DNA of 64,000 nt from Neopestalotiopsis rosae (taxonomy: Eukaryota; Ascomycota; Sordariomycetes; Amphisphaeriales; Sporocadaceae). Where the stretch lies: positions 992,001-1,056,000 of the forward strand of contig JALGAS010000003.1 in assembly GCA_023078685.1 (NCBI GenBank). Reading direction: 5' to 3'. Both the position numbers and the translations under genes were made by a program. Positions within the stretch are counted from its first letter, which is position 1, and every line of letters starts with the position of its first letter. Under the pieces are notes generated by a model, which saw nothing but the letters and a program-made list of their open reading frames with translations, was not told where the DNA came from and searched no databases. Positions 10,761 through 22,820 of this stretch are shown piece after piece.

Positions 10761-13004
10761 ATGACCCAAATCAGGAAGAGGCGAAATGAATTCGATGGAG
10801 AGCAGACGGTGGAGGGACGCCCTGATCTTCTTGATCAAGCCAGAAGAAGGTAGGTGGTGCTCTGTAGCATGCTGAACAATGCTATCTCCTGTACATGGAA
10901 TCCACAACGGCGACGGCACCGATTCAGAAGCCAGTCTAACGTTTGTAGGCGGCTTCGAAATCGTCTTTCTCAAAAAAACTTTCGTGAGCGCAAGTCGATG
11001 TATATCAAGGAGTTGGAGGAGCGATCAAAAGTCAACGCCCAGTCCGAGAGCGAGCGAAATCGGGCTTTGATGCGCGAGGCTGGAGAGCTGAGGGCTGAGA
11101 TGCTGAAGCTGCGGTCGAAAGTACTGAAACTTGCGACCTCATTAAACGGAATTGGCTCAGAGATCGGGAAGGTTCTCAATGTTGAAGGGATGGATACACT
11201 GTTAGGAGAAGAGGCATGTCACCGGGCAACCCCAACGGAATCCGAACCCAGCCCAGCCGATTCATCGTCAATGGCACTTCGTGGTCATTCACCGAACGCA
11301 GTTGAAGAGGATGGAGAGCAGGCTCGAGTGCACGAGAGAAACGAACCAAGAACATCCTCGGAGATAGCAATCAACTTGAATGATGCAAGTGCCCCGCCAA
11401 TCCCTAATGATATAACTGAGCCAGCCGATCAAGGCCAGAGCATACACATGGAAATCGACACATCGAAGTCAAACGCCCCAAGTACCAACACTCTGGAGCT
11501 ACACGATTCATTACGCGGAGATTCTGTGCCCACTGAGATACAACAAGCTTTGGATGGCTATGTCACCAATGCCCTTGAGACTTCACATGATATAGCGGGT
11601 GTTCACAAGAGTAACCATGTGCTCCTACAAGTCCCCAACCAGACGCGGGTCCTAGGGAACTTCATCGATCCACCTTTCCAAGATGATTTTGTCTTTGAGG
11701 GTCTGGACTCCACCTATAACCTGAGCCCTGATCTTTGGATGATCCCTTTTCCCTTGTCCGGCCATGATTCAAATGCTTGCATATTGAGTCAGGAAACATC
11801 ACAAGACGGGCCCTTAGCCTTGCCTCACCAGACCATCACAGGCAACACTGATCTAGACCAAAGAAGTAACATTCCGTTGCCTGTGATGCCATCGCAGGCT
11901 AGATTTGTATTACCATCTGGACTTCTCCCCGCGCCCAAGAACTCATCATCCTCCGTCGCACTCCATTCAAGGCTTTCCGACCACATAGAGACCCTTGAGA
12001 AACACGTTCGGGCCTTTTTAGTATCCGCTCCAGCCAAGGTATCGCGTCAGAGGTAATGTATTCACAAAAACATCATTGAAAACCATTAGCGCTGTGACTG
12101 ACTCCGTTTTGTCAGACTTTATCAATGCTGTACGACAATAATGTCTCTAAGCATTCAGAATGCCTGGCCTGCAACCTATCCAGTGTGGTTTAAATCTCAG
12201 GTACCTGAGATCATATGGCCGATTATCCTGTGGAGGATTCAGCCCACTACAGAGGCACATAAAAACCTTTTGCCGACTTACAAACCGACCGAGCTGCAAC
12301 TCAAAGTCCCACACTCGGCCATCATTGATTGGATTCCGTATGCCCCGTTACGGGATCGAGTGCTGCTTAATTACAATGGCAGTGTTGCGCTGGACCGCAT
12401 GATGTGTGATCTCTTGAATAATTACGCTGTTGAGGTCGACGACGTTTCCCTAGTGCTTCACAATGCCCCGCCAGGCAGAGGTTACTTTGGGGTGTGGAAC
12501 GTGTTCAAAGCCATTCACGGGTCCAACAGCAGTAGCGCAGGCTATACTTCCTGTTCAGTAGATGCTGGTATGTTTGAAGATGAGCTATTGGCGGAAGGTG
12601 AGTGTGCCCGGGTGTTTGACGATGTCACACCGGGTTTGCAAATACGTGAGGTTCCTCCTAAGATATTTCCACTGCACTCCTCTATTTACGGTCACAGCCG
12701 TGGGGCGGTCCATCCGACGGCGTCTGAGCCTGGAGCTCCAAGACCGCTTGAGCTGATTGAAATCCTCCGATCCCCACCATTAGCTCTCAGGTTAGCCCAC
12801 GACATCAGGTTATACGCGGCTAAATCCTGGCGCTTGGACAGAACTTTCTTCCAGGCCTGGCCAGAGCTCAAGTTTGACGGGTATGAGAAGATCGTTGCAA
12901 GAGGAAGATCATACCGTCTACCCTTGGCACCTCCGGATGCACCCATTCAAATCAATGAGGAAATGGCTGCTGCATATCGCGTAGCCTCTCAAACGATAAG
13001 GTAG
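10761..13004 (+). CDS. bZIP transcription factor with C-terminal DUF3425 domain
   Basis: The start at 10761 (MTQIRKRRNE) follows a CACC context. Intron 1 is 10850-10948 and joins RRRR to RLRNRLSQKNFRERK, the basic region of a fungal bZIP (N-R-x-S-Q-x-x-F-R-x-R). A leucine/coiled region follows (ELEERSKVNAQ to LKLRSKVLKLATSL). The centre is Ser/Pro/Asp-rich and disordered. Intron 2 is 12053-12115. The last exon encodes a DUF3425 domain with the usual hydrophobic phrases (HSAIIDWIPYAPLRDRVL, RLAHDIRLYAAKSWRLD). Factors of this architecture often regulate secondary-metabolite clusters; it may control the neighbouring left cluster (inference). About 680 residues, complete. Confidence 0.88.
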
Positions 13005-13405
13005 CGTGCGTACACGGGGTGAATGAAGGCCTTTCATCTGTTTTTATCTTGCGTAGTAGTGGATGAATCACGTATTGATGTTTTTCTGTATCTATAGAAT
13101 CCGTTACAGACTTGTGTATGGCTAACTAATTATAAATCAGACGATGACCAAACGAAATCCTTGCAGCGGCTTATCAGCGCTCGTGTCATTGTAGTCTCCA
13201 CCGTGATGAGATATCGCATAATTCGTCTCCTGGCAAGAGCGCTGACCAATCGGGTTATGACGAAGCACAACATGTACATCCTTATTCATTAGATCTCTTA
13301 TCGCTATCTTTGTTACTCATATGCTGCCGTGAGCTGTCGAAGATTGTTCGAGAAGACTATTGACATCAAAACATTACTCTTTACTTGATTCAGACATAGT
13401 ATACC
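13005..13405. promoter_or_regulatory. Spacer and promoter region upstream of SDR 1
   Basis: About 400 bp between the bZIP stop and the SDR ATG on the same strand. No gene was seen. Confidence 0.4.
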
Positions 13406-14212
13406 ATGGCATCTCCATCATTAGTCGGCAGATTTACGGGGAAAGTTTTCATCGTTACCGGAGGCTTTTCGGGTATTGGGATGGCAACAGTGAAGAAGCT
13501 TCTTCAACAATCTGCGATTGTTCACGTTCTCGACCGCGATGGTGCTCCTCCGCCCACGCTGACGGAGGGTTCCACTGGTGAGGTCTACATCTATCCATCC
13601 GTCGATGTCTCGTCGCGCGAATCTGTCAGCAAGACGTTCCAGGACATTCTCAAGCGCAGCCCACATATAGACGGCCTAGTCAACAGTGCGGGAGTCTGTC
13701 CTTCGAGCGGCGGCACCCTCGAGACTGACGAAACTTTCCACAAGACTATCGCAATCAACCTCGGCGGCACTTGGAATGTCGGGACAGAGCTCCTGCGCTA
13801 TGTCCAAAAGACATCGCCTCGAGCCGAGTTCAAGGGATGGAAGCCAGAGCAAGGCGGTATTAGTATTGTCAATATCGGATCATCTGCCTCTTACTACGGC
13901 TTCCCCACGCTCGGCGCATATACTGCCTCCAAACACGCGGTTTTGGGTCTCACGCGTACGTGGGCCTTGGACTTTGCGTCACATAGTGTCCGGGTTAATC
14001 TCGTAGCCCCTGGAGGGACAAGAACTCCCCTGTCACAGGCCCAATTTGACGATCAAGAGAGGGGAGACATGTCGAGGACTGTTTATGAGTATATTCCGAT
14101 GAAGCGCTTTGGGGAGCCCGAGGAATTGGCGAATTCAATCATATACTTGCTGAGTGATGAAGCGTCATACATCACTGGTCAAATGTTAGGTGTCAATGGC
14201 GGATGGCCTTAG
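13406..14212 (+). CDS. Short-chain dehydrogenase/reductase (classical SDR)
   Basis: An intronless 268-residue protein. The NAD(P)-binding motif TGGFSGIG is near residue 14 and the DVS segment precedes the NSAG motif (usual NNAG). The catalytic set is Ser in GSSAS, Tyr and Lys in YTASK, followed by NLVAPGGTRTP. It ends in the common SDR tail SYITGQMLGVNGGWP. A typical full-length classical SDR that would oxidise an alcohol or reduce a ketone. An acidic residue after beta-2 (LDRDG) suggests NAD(H) preference (inference). It sits downstream of the bZIP gene and may act with the BVMO, ADH and P450-1 nearby. Confidence 0.9.
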   Translation: MASPSLVGRFTGKVFIVTGGFSGIGMATVKKLLQQSAIVHVLDRDGAPPPTLTEGSTGEVYIYPSVDVSSRESVSKTFQDILKRSPHIDGLVNSAGVCPSSGGTLETDETFHKTIAINLGGTWNVGTELLRYVQKTSPRAEFKGWKPEQGGISIVNIGSSASYYGFPTLGAYTASKHAVLGLTRTWALDFASHSVRVNLVAPGGTRTPLSQAQFDDQERGDMSRTVYEYIPMKRFGEPEELANSIIYLLSDEASYITGQMLGVNGGWP

Positions 14213-15085
14213 GTGATGTTTGCTCGTTGTGATCATTACAACGGACCTACAGCTCTTGACAAGAGGCTTTAGATACGCCAGAACCGTTCAGCCAAGAAAC
14301 CATGTCAATTGATGTTATTTGTGCCTTCTCTACCTCTATTCAAACAGCACCCCAACCACCTTCTCATCTGCGCATGAATGTCCTGCTATGGTAATGTGGG
14401 ACTGTCCCAGGGGGGCCTGCCCCACTGTGAGTATGTACATAGTTACAGTGGTCTGTCGAGGTAGCTGGTGACCTCCACCTTCTTCCTCTCCCTAGGTATC
14501 TTTCGGTAGATTTCGTTAATGCACTTGATTCTGTTCCCCATTACATGATACTGGCACTGCTAGAGTCATCCTTCACATTGATCAGGCATGAAATATACAC
14601 TAATGTTCCTATATGGCAAAATCCAAGCTAATCCAGTCATTATGCGCACCTACAAATGGGGCACGAAAGCCCCAAATTGAACACAATCTGCAAACATAAC
14701 ACTGTCAGAATCCATCCCTCCCTAAGGGCAATTTCATATGCTCATTTAGTACCATTGAGGTACGCCCCATCGTGACAATCTCCTTCCGACTCTCCCGGCT
14801 CACTGCCGAGGTTCCCCCAATTAAGTCGCACAAAGCAAGCCAGCCTCTCGGTGCCCACTTTCTCCGAAGGTCTGCCATGCGCACAATGACCTAACAAAAC
14901 GGTGTGTCACCAAACCATGAGCTTACTACAACAACAATAGTAGCCTTTTTGTCATTGAAGTTATCCTAGTCCGAATAATAATCCTTCGTTTAACTTCAAA
15001 TACATGATCGGCAGTTACTCAAAGGGATGTACTCTTGGGTGTGCCTACTGCAGTACCCACAGAATCTAGTTGATTAGCTGACCAC
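14213..15085. other. Intergenic, no gene seen
   Basis: About 870 bp between SDR 1 and the BVMO relic. No convincing coding signal on either strand. Confidence 0.4.
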
Positions 15086-15298
15086 ATGGTGCATTCCACC
15101 GAATCGGAACACCCGGGCATACAAAGAGGCCTCACCAGGTCGAGTGTCATCATTGTCGGGGCAGGATTCTCCGGTACGATCAGCGATTCATAATTGAACG
15201 TAGAAAAGGATGGCAAGCTGCAATGTAACTAATTCGATACAGGGATCTGCACGCCCACCGAGCTACTGAAGGCGGAAAACATTTGCCCTCCTTCTTGA
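15086..15298 (+). pseudogene. N-terminal relic of an FAD monooxygenase (BVMO-like)
   Basis: An ATG at 15086 opens a short exon ending in VIIVGAGFSG, a Rossmann GxGxxG dinucleotide-binding loop. An intron at 15174-15242 (GTACGA...ATACAG) keeps frame into ICTPTELLKAEN, and a stop follows at 15296-15298. Only the first 50 residues of a protein of about 550-600 remain, and no later BVMO motifs appear downstream. Start codon and splice sites are intact, so the loss looks like a 3' deletion. A complete BVMO lies 8 kb to the right on the other strand; the relic is a different gene, with phrasing unlike its [14 protein letters not shown]. Confidence 0.65.
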
Positions 15299-15892
15299 CT
15301 AAGCGTTTGTTGACATGTTTTTGGTGGCGGACTTTACGCGATAAACTCAGCATATCAACCTGCTCCGGGCTCTAAAGTGATGTCAAACATGTTGATTGGC
15401 TTACCAACAATTAGCTTGAGCCATGCCGAGGTCGTCTGCCATGCTTTTTTGTCAGACGCGTACTTGACATGCTACCTTTTCCTTACACCCATTGTAGCAT
15501 CTCACGTGAGTAGCGAAGAGATTTAGACCTAAGACAATTTCTATTAGTTACTTGTTCGTTCAGTCAAGCATCTGTTGTCAACATCACTATCTGTGCAACA
15601 TTTGGAAGCGCTGTGGTCGAACAGTGGCGTATTGATCTAGGGTAACGAATTCACCCAGCCTCTTGAGAGAGTACTGAGGGACGCAATATTATTTCATTCA
15701 GTCGGAAAAGAATTCAAACAATGATATGATACGGGATTAACCTCTGCTGTGAATTTGGCTTCATTCGGCTATTGATATCCGTGCAAATGTGGTCAGGAAA
15801 CTCGAAGCACACTGCTTCTAAACAGCTTCGTCACATTCCACCATCTAGCCACACGAGCCTCCGCGTTCGCAACTGTAGCATAGCTTTCCCCT
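15299..15892. other. Intergenic, no gene seen
   Basis: It contains a palindromic CTCACGTGAG at about 15501-15510. No coding signal was recognised. Confidence 0.4.
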
Positions 15893-17408
15893 TTACTTCT
15901 TGCCGAATGCTTTGTAAACTGCCTCCTCAAACTTTATGTTGAAGTGTGCGGCCAGAGGGTCGCCAACGGGCATAATTTGAAGGAAGGTAGTAGCTGCAAT
16001 ACCTGTTTCGGGGTCTATCCACTAGTAGAGGAAATATGATCGGATTAGCAAGTTTTCAAGAGAATGTAATGTCGATATTGTCAGTGAATAGAATTTACCC
16101 ATATGAGATTTGGCATCCCAGACCATTGCAGCGTGCCCGCCGCCCGGCGGCCTGGGAAGTCGTGAGGATTGACCAGCCCCGCTAAGCCATGATAGACCTC
16201 TTGGTCCGGGGGAATTGAAGGACCCAGAGCCGGCTTGTAGGGTCCCTGGATCATTTCATTCAGGGATGCGAGATGAGGCGTCTGAGAGGTCCATATCTCA
16301 TCCACTGATGTCTTGCTGAGAATGGGGCCGCCACCGTCGAGAAGAGCACCGAGAAGCTTGGCGTAGTCCTTTGGAGTCGACCACACGCCGTGTCCGGCTG
16401 TCTCCGTGGGTGGTGTGATTGGGACAGGCAGTGCCATCACCACGACTTTACCATTTGAGTCACGGAAGGTCGGCTGTACGAGGTCGTTTCGAAATTTGGC
16501 TGGATGGAACGTGGTCTTGGTCATCTGTAGCGGGCCCCAGATGTTTTTCTTGTAGAACTCCTCAAGGGCCATCTTGTTGGCTCGAGCGACCTGCGAAATA
16601 AAACCAGTTAACGTTACTAGGAGGCTGAGGTTGCGCATCAAGTCAGATGTTGCCTACCAATTCTCCTGCCCAATCGATTCCCGCGCCATACGACCAGGAC
16701 GTGCCGGGCTCAAAAGCCAAAGGACAAGCTTTCATAGATCCCTGTATGTGATATATTAGGGAACCTTTGTTGCTTCTCCATGCTTCTGGTAAGATTAATG
16801 AAAATCATACCTGAGTCGAGTCTAATGTTGTGGCCTTCAACCCACTAGCCTTGGCCCACTTCGATACATTGAACGGCAAAGAATCATATCCGACACCACT
16901 TTGATGTGATAGAAGAAGGCTTATTGATGGATCAGTATCAATTCAAATCAAGTCAAAGACAGTCGACCACTTACCGCAGGGTGATTTTGTTCTTCCTTGG
17001 CTTCGATGTCGGGATGCCATTGACATCTTCTCCGCCGTCAAGAACCGGGAGCGAAGCAAGATCAGGGAGCAGGTCCTTCACATCATCATCCAGCCCAATG
17101 AGGCCACTCTCAACTGTTATGAGAGAGGCTACAGTGCACATCAACTTAGATTGAGATGCGAGCCAGAAAACCGAGTCGGGGGTGACCTTGTCCCCCTGGC
17201 CGTGCCCGACACCGCTAGCGTGTTGCCAAAGGATCTTGCCTTCAATATTTGGCCTAAAATTAGCGTTTATAGGATAAATAGACCCTTGCGGGTGTCTCTG
17301 TATAGACTTACCACCTCGCCCAATTACGGTACCAACAATCAAAGGTGCCGCCTGCTTGGGGTTGTCTGGACGAGTGCTCTCGTCTAGAAGTTTATTGAGC
17401 TCAGCCAT
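15893..17408 (-). CDS. Serine beta-lactamase-like protein (esterase/transesterase family)
   Basis: Start ATG at 17408 (MAELNKLLDE). The class-C beta-lactamase/LovD-type nucleophile motif SxxK appears as SQSK in VFWLASQSKLM, and a Tyr motif as WSYGAGIDWAGEL. The protein continues through GHGVWSTPKDYAKLLGALL and GLAGLVNPHDFPGRRAAGTLQWSG, where the third box is HDFPGR-like rather than KTG. Five exons join in frame by short introns; the last exon (WIDPETGIAATTFLQIMP...) ends at 15893. About 400 residues, complete. Fungal cluster relatives hydrolyse or transfer acyl groups on pathway intermediates, so an esterase or acyltransferase step is likely (inference). Confidence 0.85.
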
Positions 17409-18180
17409 TATGTCTCTTCAGAAGATGAACAAGGCAATCTAATCTCGAGTTAACAAAGGCCTCGGCATGAAAGTTTGCTTATAAAGACAAGAGCTTGCCG
17501 ATGGGTTAAGGTTGGATTGGAAGAGGCTTGACTTACTTGTTTTTACATTATATTGTAGTCTCACAAGGTAGAATTCGTTTGTAACTTTTATAATATACTT
17601 TTACCTAATTCAAATACAAGACGTACAGTGATGCCGCATGGTGGTTCTTTACCTTGTTCATCCTTGTAAGCTGGGCTTGATCCACCCACACTAGGAGTTG
17701 TGCTGACAGGTGGTTTGGATGGTCATCGCAACTAACCCAGCAGTGCCACAACATCTATGACTAATGGGAAGGAGACAAATGTTTAGTATAATGCCTTGGA
17801 AAGTAAATGTCAGATGGCGGATAATGGTTCCCATACACCAGAGTGTGCTTAAGCACACAATTCAACACTACCATGCTGAAGTAAATATACGAGGACTTCC
17901 GGGGGTTTGGGCGGGGATGCCTGAATAAGGCATGCACCTCCCCAAAACTGAAGGAGCAAAATATAAATTCATATAGTTAGCTGACTATTATTGATTGGCA
18001 CTTATACGAAGACGATTTAAACCCCAATAGAAAAGCATCACTTTATTCAATGATCAGCCTTGGGTTCTTTTATTGGCGATTATGGGATCATAGTTGAAGT
18101 CATGTCTCGTCCAGGAGTTGAAGACTTTGCTACATTAATTGCACAAGTGAATCAGATAAACTTGACTTCTTCTCGTGATA

Positions 18181-18221
<41 letters not shown>

Positions 18222-18314
18222 CAAAAGAAAGGCATTATAGCTGTTCAGGCATAGGACGCCCGTATTCTAGGTTCCGCTAGGAGTCAAACGCCATTGCGGC
18301 GTAAAGAGACGCTG
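17409..18314. other. Intergenic region with TA microsatellite
   Basis: Promoter of the beta-lactamase-like gene on one side, 3' region of the ADH gene on the other. Apart from the (TA)n tract I see no element or gene. Confidence 0.45.
18185..18218. repeat. (TA)n microsatellite
   Basis: About 15 uninterrupted TA units after GATATATATGTG. It lies about 100 bp past the 3' end of the ADH gene. Confidence 0.9.
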
Positions 18315-19645
18315 TTAAGAAAGATCAACCACAATTCTTCCACATAGCTTTCCAGCATGCATATCTTCAAAAACATTTGTCAACGTCTCCATTTTGCGAA
18401 TTTCCACATGTGCCTCAATAATTCCCCTCGCAGCGAAGTCGAGAACTTCGATAGCCTGCTGTTGGTTACCCGTCGTCGAACCAACAACGCGGTACTGTTG
18501 GGTAACAATAGACGCTGGCTTGGCCCCTGCAATCGGGGCTTCCTGGCCTTCTGTCATGCCAACACAAACTACCGTCCCGTTGAATCGCAAAAAACTGACG
18601 GACTGTCCGTACGCCGTTGCAGAAGCCGTACAGACAACAACGCCATGGGCTCCGAGATTGTCCGTCAAAGATTTGATGTGTGTCGCAATCTCGGCGTCAT
18701 TAGCGAACTGGGTGACGTCGACAAAGTGCTCGGCGCTCGACTGTTTTACAATCTCGGCCTTGCTCTTGTCGTCGATACCTATGATACGTAGACCGAGAGC
18801 TCTAGTCCCGATCTGACAGGCCAGGTGACCGAGACCGCCGCTAGCTCCGGCAATGACGACCCAGTTGCCCGGTTTTGCCTGGCTACGGAGCAGAGCAGAG
18901 TAGGCGGTCACGCCGGCGCAGAGCAATGGAGCGGCTAAGGCTGAGTCGAGCCCTTCGGGGATAGGAGTGACATAAGCGGCGGGTCCAGTCACATATTGTT
19001 GAAAGGTTCCTGGAGTGTAATAACCCGAAATCTTCTGATTGAAGCAGAGGCCGTCTTCGCGGACCAGGCAAGGTGCTAATTTGACGCCGTCAGCTGCCTG
19101 TGAAAGATATTGGCGAGAATGGACAATGTGATCAACGATAAGCAAGAATGGGCAGATGGCACATACCACATCTCCCGCATGCGCTCGCTACCCACTTGAT
19201 TCCAACTCGGTCTCCAATCTTGATGCCTGTTGACTCGGCTCCTGCTCCTAGTTTCACCACGTGGCCGACACCTTCATGACCTCCAACCTGGCCCTCTGGA
19301 GTCGGAGCAGGGAGCGCGTTCCACTGGAACATCTGTTAGAATCCTCCAAGATTCTAAAAAGAGATGTGTTTACTATGAGCCAAAAGAAAAAAATAAAAAA
19401 GATTGTACACACCGCATTGGTCATCACGGCAAAGTCCGAATGGCAGACCCCGGAATGCGTCCTAGAAGGGTCAACAAGGTCACTGTGTAGGAGGGAGTAT
19501 TACATGAAAGTCGTTACAGGTTGATCAACACTTCTCCGGGGCCGGGTTCGGGCGTATCAAGCAGGACGATTTTGGTCGAAATAGAGCCGGGCTTGTCATA
19601 TACGACAGCCTTGTGCTGTTTTGGAATCTCTGGGAGGTGGGAGGC
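18315..19645 (-). CDS. Zinc-dependent alcohol dehydrogenase (MDR family)
   Basis: [15 protein letters not shown] opens the gene at 19645. Four exons splice in frame: [16 protein letters not shown] (catalytic-zinc Cys), then [13 protein letters not shown] (zinc-binding His/Glu), then [14 protein letters not shown]...GLC. The structural-zinc loop keeps four Cys but with unusual spacing. The C-terminal exon has the cofactor motif [14 protein letters not shown] and an acidic GIDDKS after beta-2, fitting NAD(H). The protein of about 350 residues resembles fungal ADH1/propanol-preferring dehydrogenases. In this setting it probably oxidises a pathway alcohol or reduces an aldehyde (inference). It is divergent from P450-1. 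Confidence 0.9.
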
Positions 19646-20254
19646 CATCTCGACCTTCATGTAGCTAGCAAAGTTGTTAGTAACGCGATTCAAAAGCCAT
19701 TGCATAAACATGCAATGGCACGTCCTATGCGAGCTGTGATTCCTACAGATACTAACGAATGCACGAGCGATTTTGAATTTCCTCGATCTTTTTTGACTCT
19801 GACATCAATCTTCGTCTATTCGCAATGAAGTTGAGTGTCGTTCGTCTCAAGGATAATATGTTAATTCTCTCGATATTGGTATTTGAGGCTAGAAATGGAA
19901 GACTAAGTCATCTGTTCCGGACATACACTGTCTTTAGCCGGGTGGGTTGTAATATTACTCACCAAAGAGTTAGTGAGCCAATACTCCCAGTGTACCAAAG
20001 CGCCTTTATCGGCTGTTAAGTTTCAAATCCCCTTTGCGAGACTGGACACCATAATGGTCAGCAAGACAGGGGTTGTGAAAAGGTACCCCACTATCAACAA
20101 ATTTGAGGCCAAAAGGTTGCGGGGGCGTGGGAGCCGGGAGACGGAAAGTGAAAGCCGAGTCTGAACGAAGCCTATATCATGGTGCCGCTTCTGCGATTTT
20201 TTGTTGGTCGGTATTCATCCCCTACAACGTCACGTGCTGAAAATATCACCGAAA
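19646..20254. promoter_or_regulatory. Divergent promoter, ADH / P450-1
   Basis: A 609-bp spacer between divergent starts. A TCACGTGC E-box-like site at 20230-20237 lies about 18 bp before the P450 ATG. No gene was seen. Confidence 0.4.
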
Positions 20255-22536
20255 ATGGCGTTACCATTCTACCTGAGTGACGCAGCTACTTGGACAGCCT
20301 TTGCGATTACCGCATTACTATTATACAAATTGTCTCGAGTTGGCATGCGGCCCAAGGACTATCCTCCAGGTCTGGCCTTCTGGTATCAATTTGAGAGACG
20401 GTATTCTGTTCTGACACTTGTGGATAGGTCCCCCCACACTCCCGATAATCGGCAACTTGCACCAGTTTCCCCGAAAGGATATTCATCTTCAGTTCCAGAA
20501 ATGGACAGAAGAATGTAAATTGTGACAATCCGCTTAGGGAGATCTTTACTAATTATAATTCAGATGGCCCTATTGTTTCCCTACAGTTAGGCACACAAAC
20601 ACTGATCCTGCTTGGGACAGCGGACGCTGTTAGCGACTTACTCGAGAAGAAAAGCAGTATCTACTCTACTAGAATGGATATCCTTTTTCGCGAATTTGGA
20701 AACGAGCTCAACATTGCTTTCAGGCCGCAAGTACCCACACGAAGCCCGGTTGATCTTGTCAACTGATTGATATGTCAATAGATACGATGATGTTTGGCGG
20801 CGACAGCGAAAGATATACCATGTCAGGCTGAACGCTAAACTTGCGAATAATTATTTGCCATATCAGGTCAGAAGCAGCTGCGGAACATGCAAATTGCTTG
20901 AGGATTTTCTCTGATATTTCTTCGCTATCCAGGATTTCGAGACGCATCAGTTGCTGCATGACTTTCTGGAGAGTCCAGAAGAATATCGCCGCCACCTGGA
21001 GAGGTTCACAATTAGTATCGGCTCTACAATTGCGTTTGGCAAGAGGTCTTCATCCGTGGACGATCCTGCAGTCAAAACATTGCTGGAGGTAAGACAAGTC
21101 AGGCCCCATTCACCCCTGTTAACAATGAGTAATCGGTTCGGAAATAGTGGTTCCGAGACGCCGTTGTAGCTGGAAGCTCTCTTCAGCTTGCGGACTGGTG
21201 GCCTATCTTGCGGCCTGTGATTCGTGGAGTTCCGGAATTCATGAATCCAATCAAGAAAGAGTTGAATAGGCTTCACTTCATGGAGTTAAATCTCTGGAAA
21301 GGCTTGGTCAACACGGTTCGGGATCATATGCAACAAGGCCGTTTTTATCCCAGTACGTTGCGATCTATTCCAACCTGTAGACACATTTTTGACATTTCGT
21401 AGGTCTTTGCAGAGACATGATCCTACGGTCTGATACCAACGAGAAAGACCAGCTGTCGGAAGAAGAGATTTGGTACAACTCAGGACACGCTTGGGCAGCA
21501 GCCACGTATGACGACTTGCACAGCTGGAGAGTACCAGATACATTTCCGTGCTAACAAATATGCTAGGGACACACAATCGAATACCCTCATAGGCTTTGTT
21601 AAGGTAGGAGCCCATTGTCGATTGAGACTTCCACCGAACCACTCAATTACCACTAACCCTTACTGTCAAGGCCATGGCTCTATACCCTGAAATACAGGCC
21701 CAAGCTCGTAAAGAGATCGATTCCGTGTTAGGAGATGAACGATTGCCCGAATGGTCCGACCGAGTGAACATGCCTTATCTCCGGGGTGTCCAGGAGGAAA
21801 CTCTGCGCTGTAAAAGTACCCGCTATCTTGAAGATATTCACTGGCTAATATTTGCTCCAGGGGCAGCGACCACAGTGACCGGAGGTCCAATGCCACACGC
21901 TGTTAGTAAGGATGACATCTACATGGGATATAAAATCCCTGCCGGGGCTGGTGTGATGAACTGCGTAGGCACATTCCGTGACGACTCGTACTGGGAAATA
22001 AATCTTGACGATATATATAGGTTTGGACCATCAACAACGACCCGCTAAGATATCCGAATCCTCGAAACTTCAATCCCTTGCGCTATGCGCCAGAGGACTC
22101 TGTTGTTGAGGGGTTCACAGTCACAACGAACTATTCCAAGCGGCCCCACAACACTTTTGGTGCTGGTCGAAGAATATGTCCTGGGTCACACGTCGCAGAG
22201 CGCACGCTGTTCATTGCCATGTCTCGTCTCTTGTGGGCATACGAGTTCCATCCTAAGAAGGACCGCTTTGGCAATATCAAACAAATAGACAGGGACGCGA
22301 TGCTTCCCGGAATGGTTGTCGGGCCGATTCCCTTTGAGTATGGTATAATCGTTTCAGCACAAGTAGCAGTAAAGCGACTAACCCTGGATTGTAGATGCGA
22401 AATCGTACCGAGAAGTCTGGCGAAGGCTGAAATGATTCGAAACATGTTCAAACAGGGAATTGAGAATCTTGATAAGATAGGTAACTATACAGAGCAGTTT
22501 TTCAAGGAAAACTGGAAGGCAGCAGACACTAAATGA
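20255..22536 (+). CDS. Cytochrome P450 (P450-1)
   Basis: The N-terminal anchor ([12 protein letters not shown]) is followed by the proline hinge [16 protein letters not shown]. About ten small exons splice in frame. Recognisable parts are the [10 protein letters not shown]-helix, an I-helix region HAWAAATDTQSNT, the ETLRW ExxR motif and the haem loop [14 protein letters not shown] (Cys ligand near 22174). The final intron falls inside PFE|CEIVPRS and adds a charged tail ending AADTK. The gene is complete (about 530 residues). It is clearly paralogous to P450-2 at 49.7-51.8 kb, sharing hinge, haem-loop and intron positions. As an ER-bound monooxygenase it probably hydroxylates a cluster intermediate. 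Confidence 0.92.
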
Positions 22537-22820
22537 GATGCTCCGGGGCTGTGCGCAGGACTGTATAAAGAAAGAGAACTTCTATGCTATGCGTAAACAG
22601 CCGATCAGCATGAACGTACATTAAGCTCTATGCAATTATGTCATGACCTGAATGGGCCCAGAAAAGATGCGCTAATACATTCTGTCACCACTGTGTACAA
22701 TCGTTGTAAGCTTTACCATTTCTCAAGAACAAACCTCACGGTTCACAAACAATTGTCTTGCCTGCGGAGCTTCTATTGCCGTGCAGCTTCCAGGTGAGAA
22801 TCAACGCGAGTAATCCAATA

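Noticed and set aside
18185..18218. Possible centromeric or regulatory AT tract
   Set aside because: It is a simple (TA)n microsatellite.
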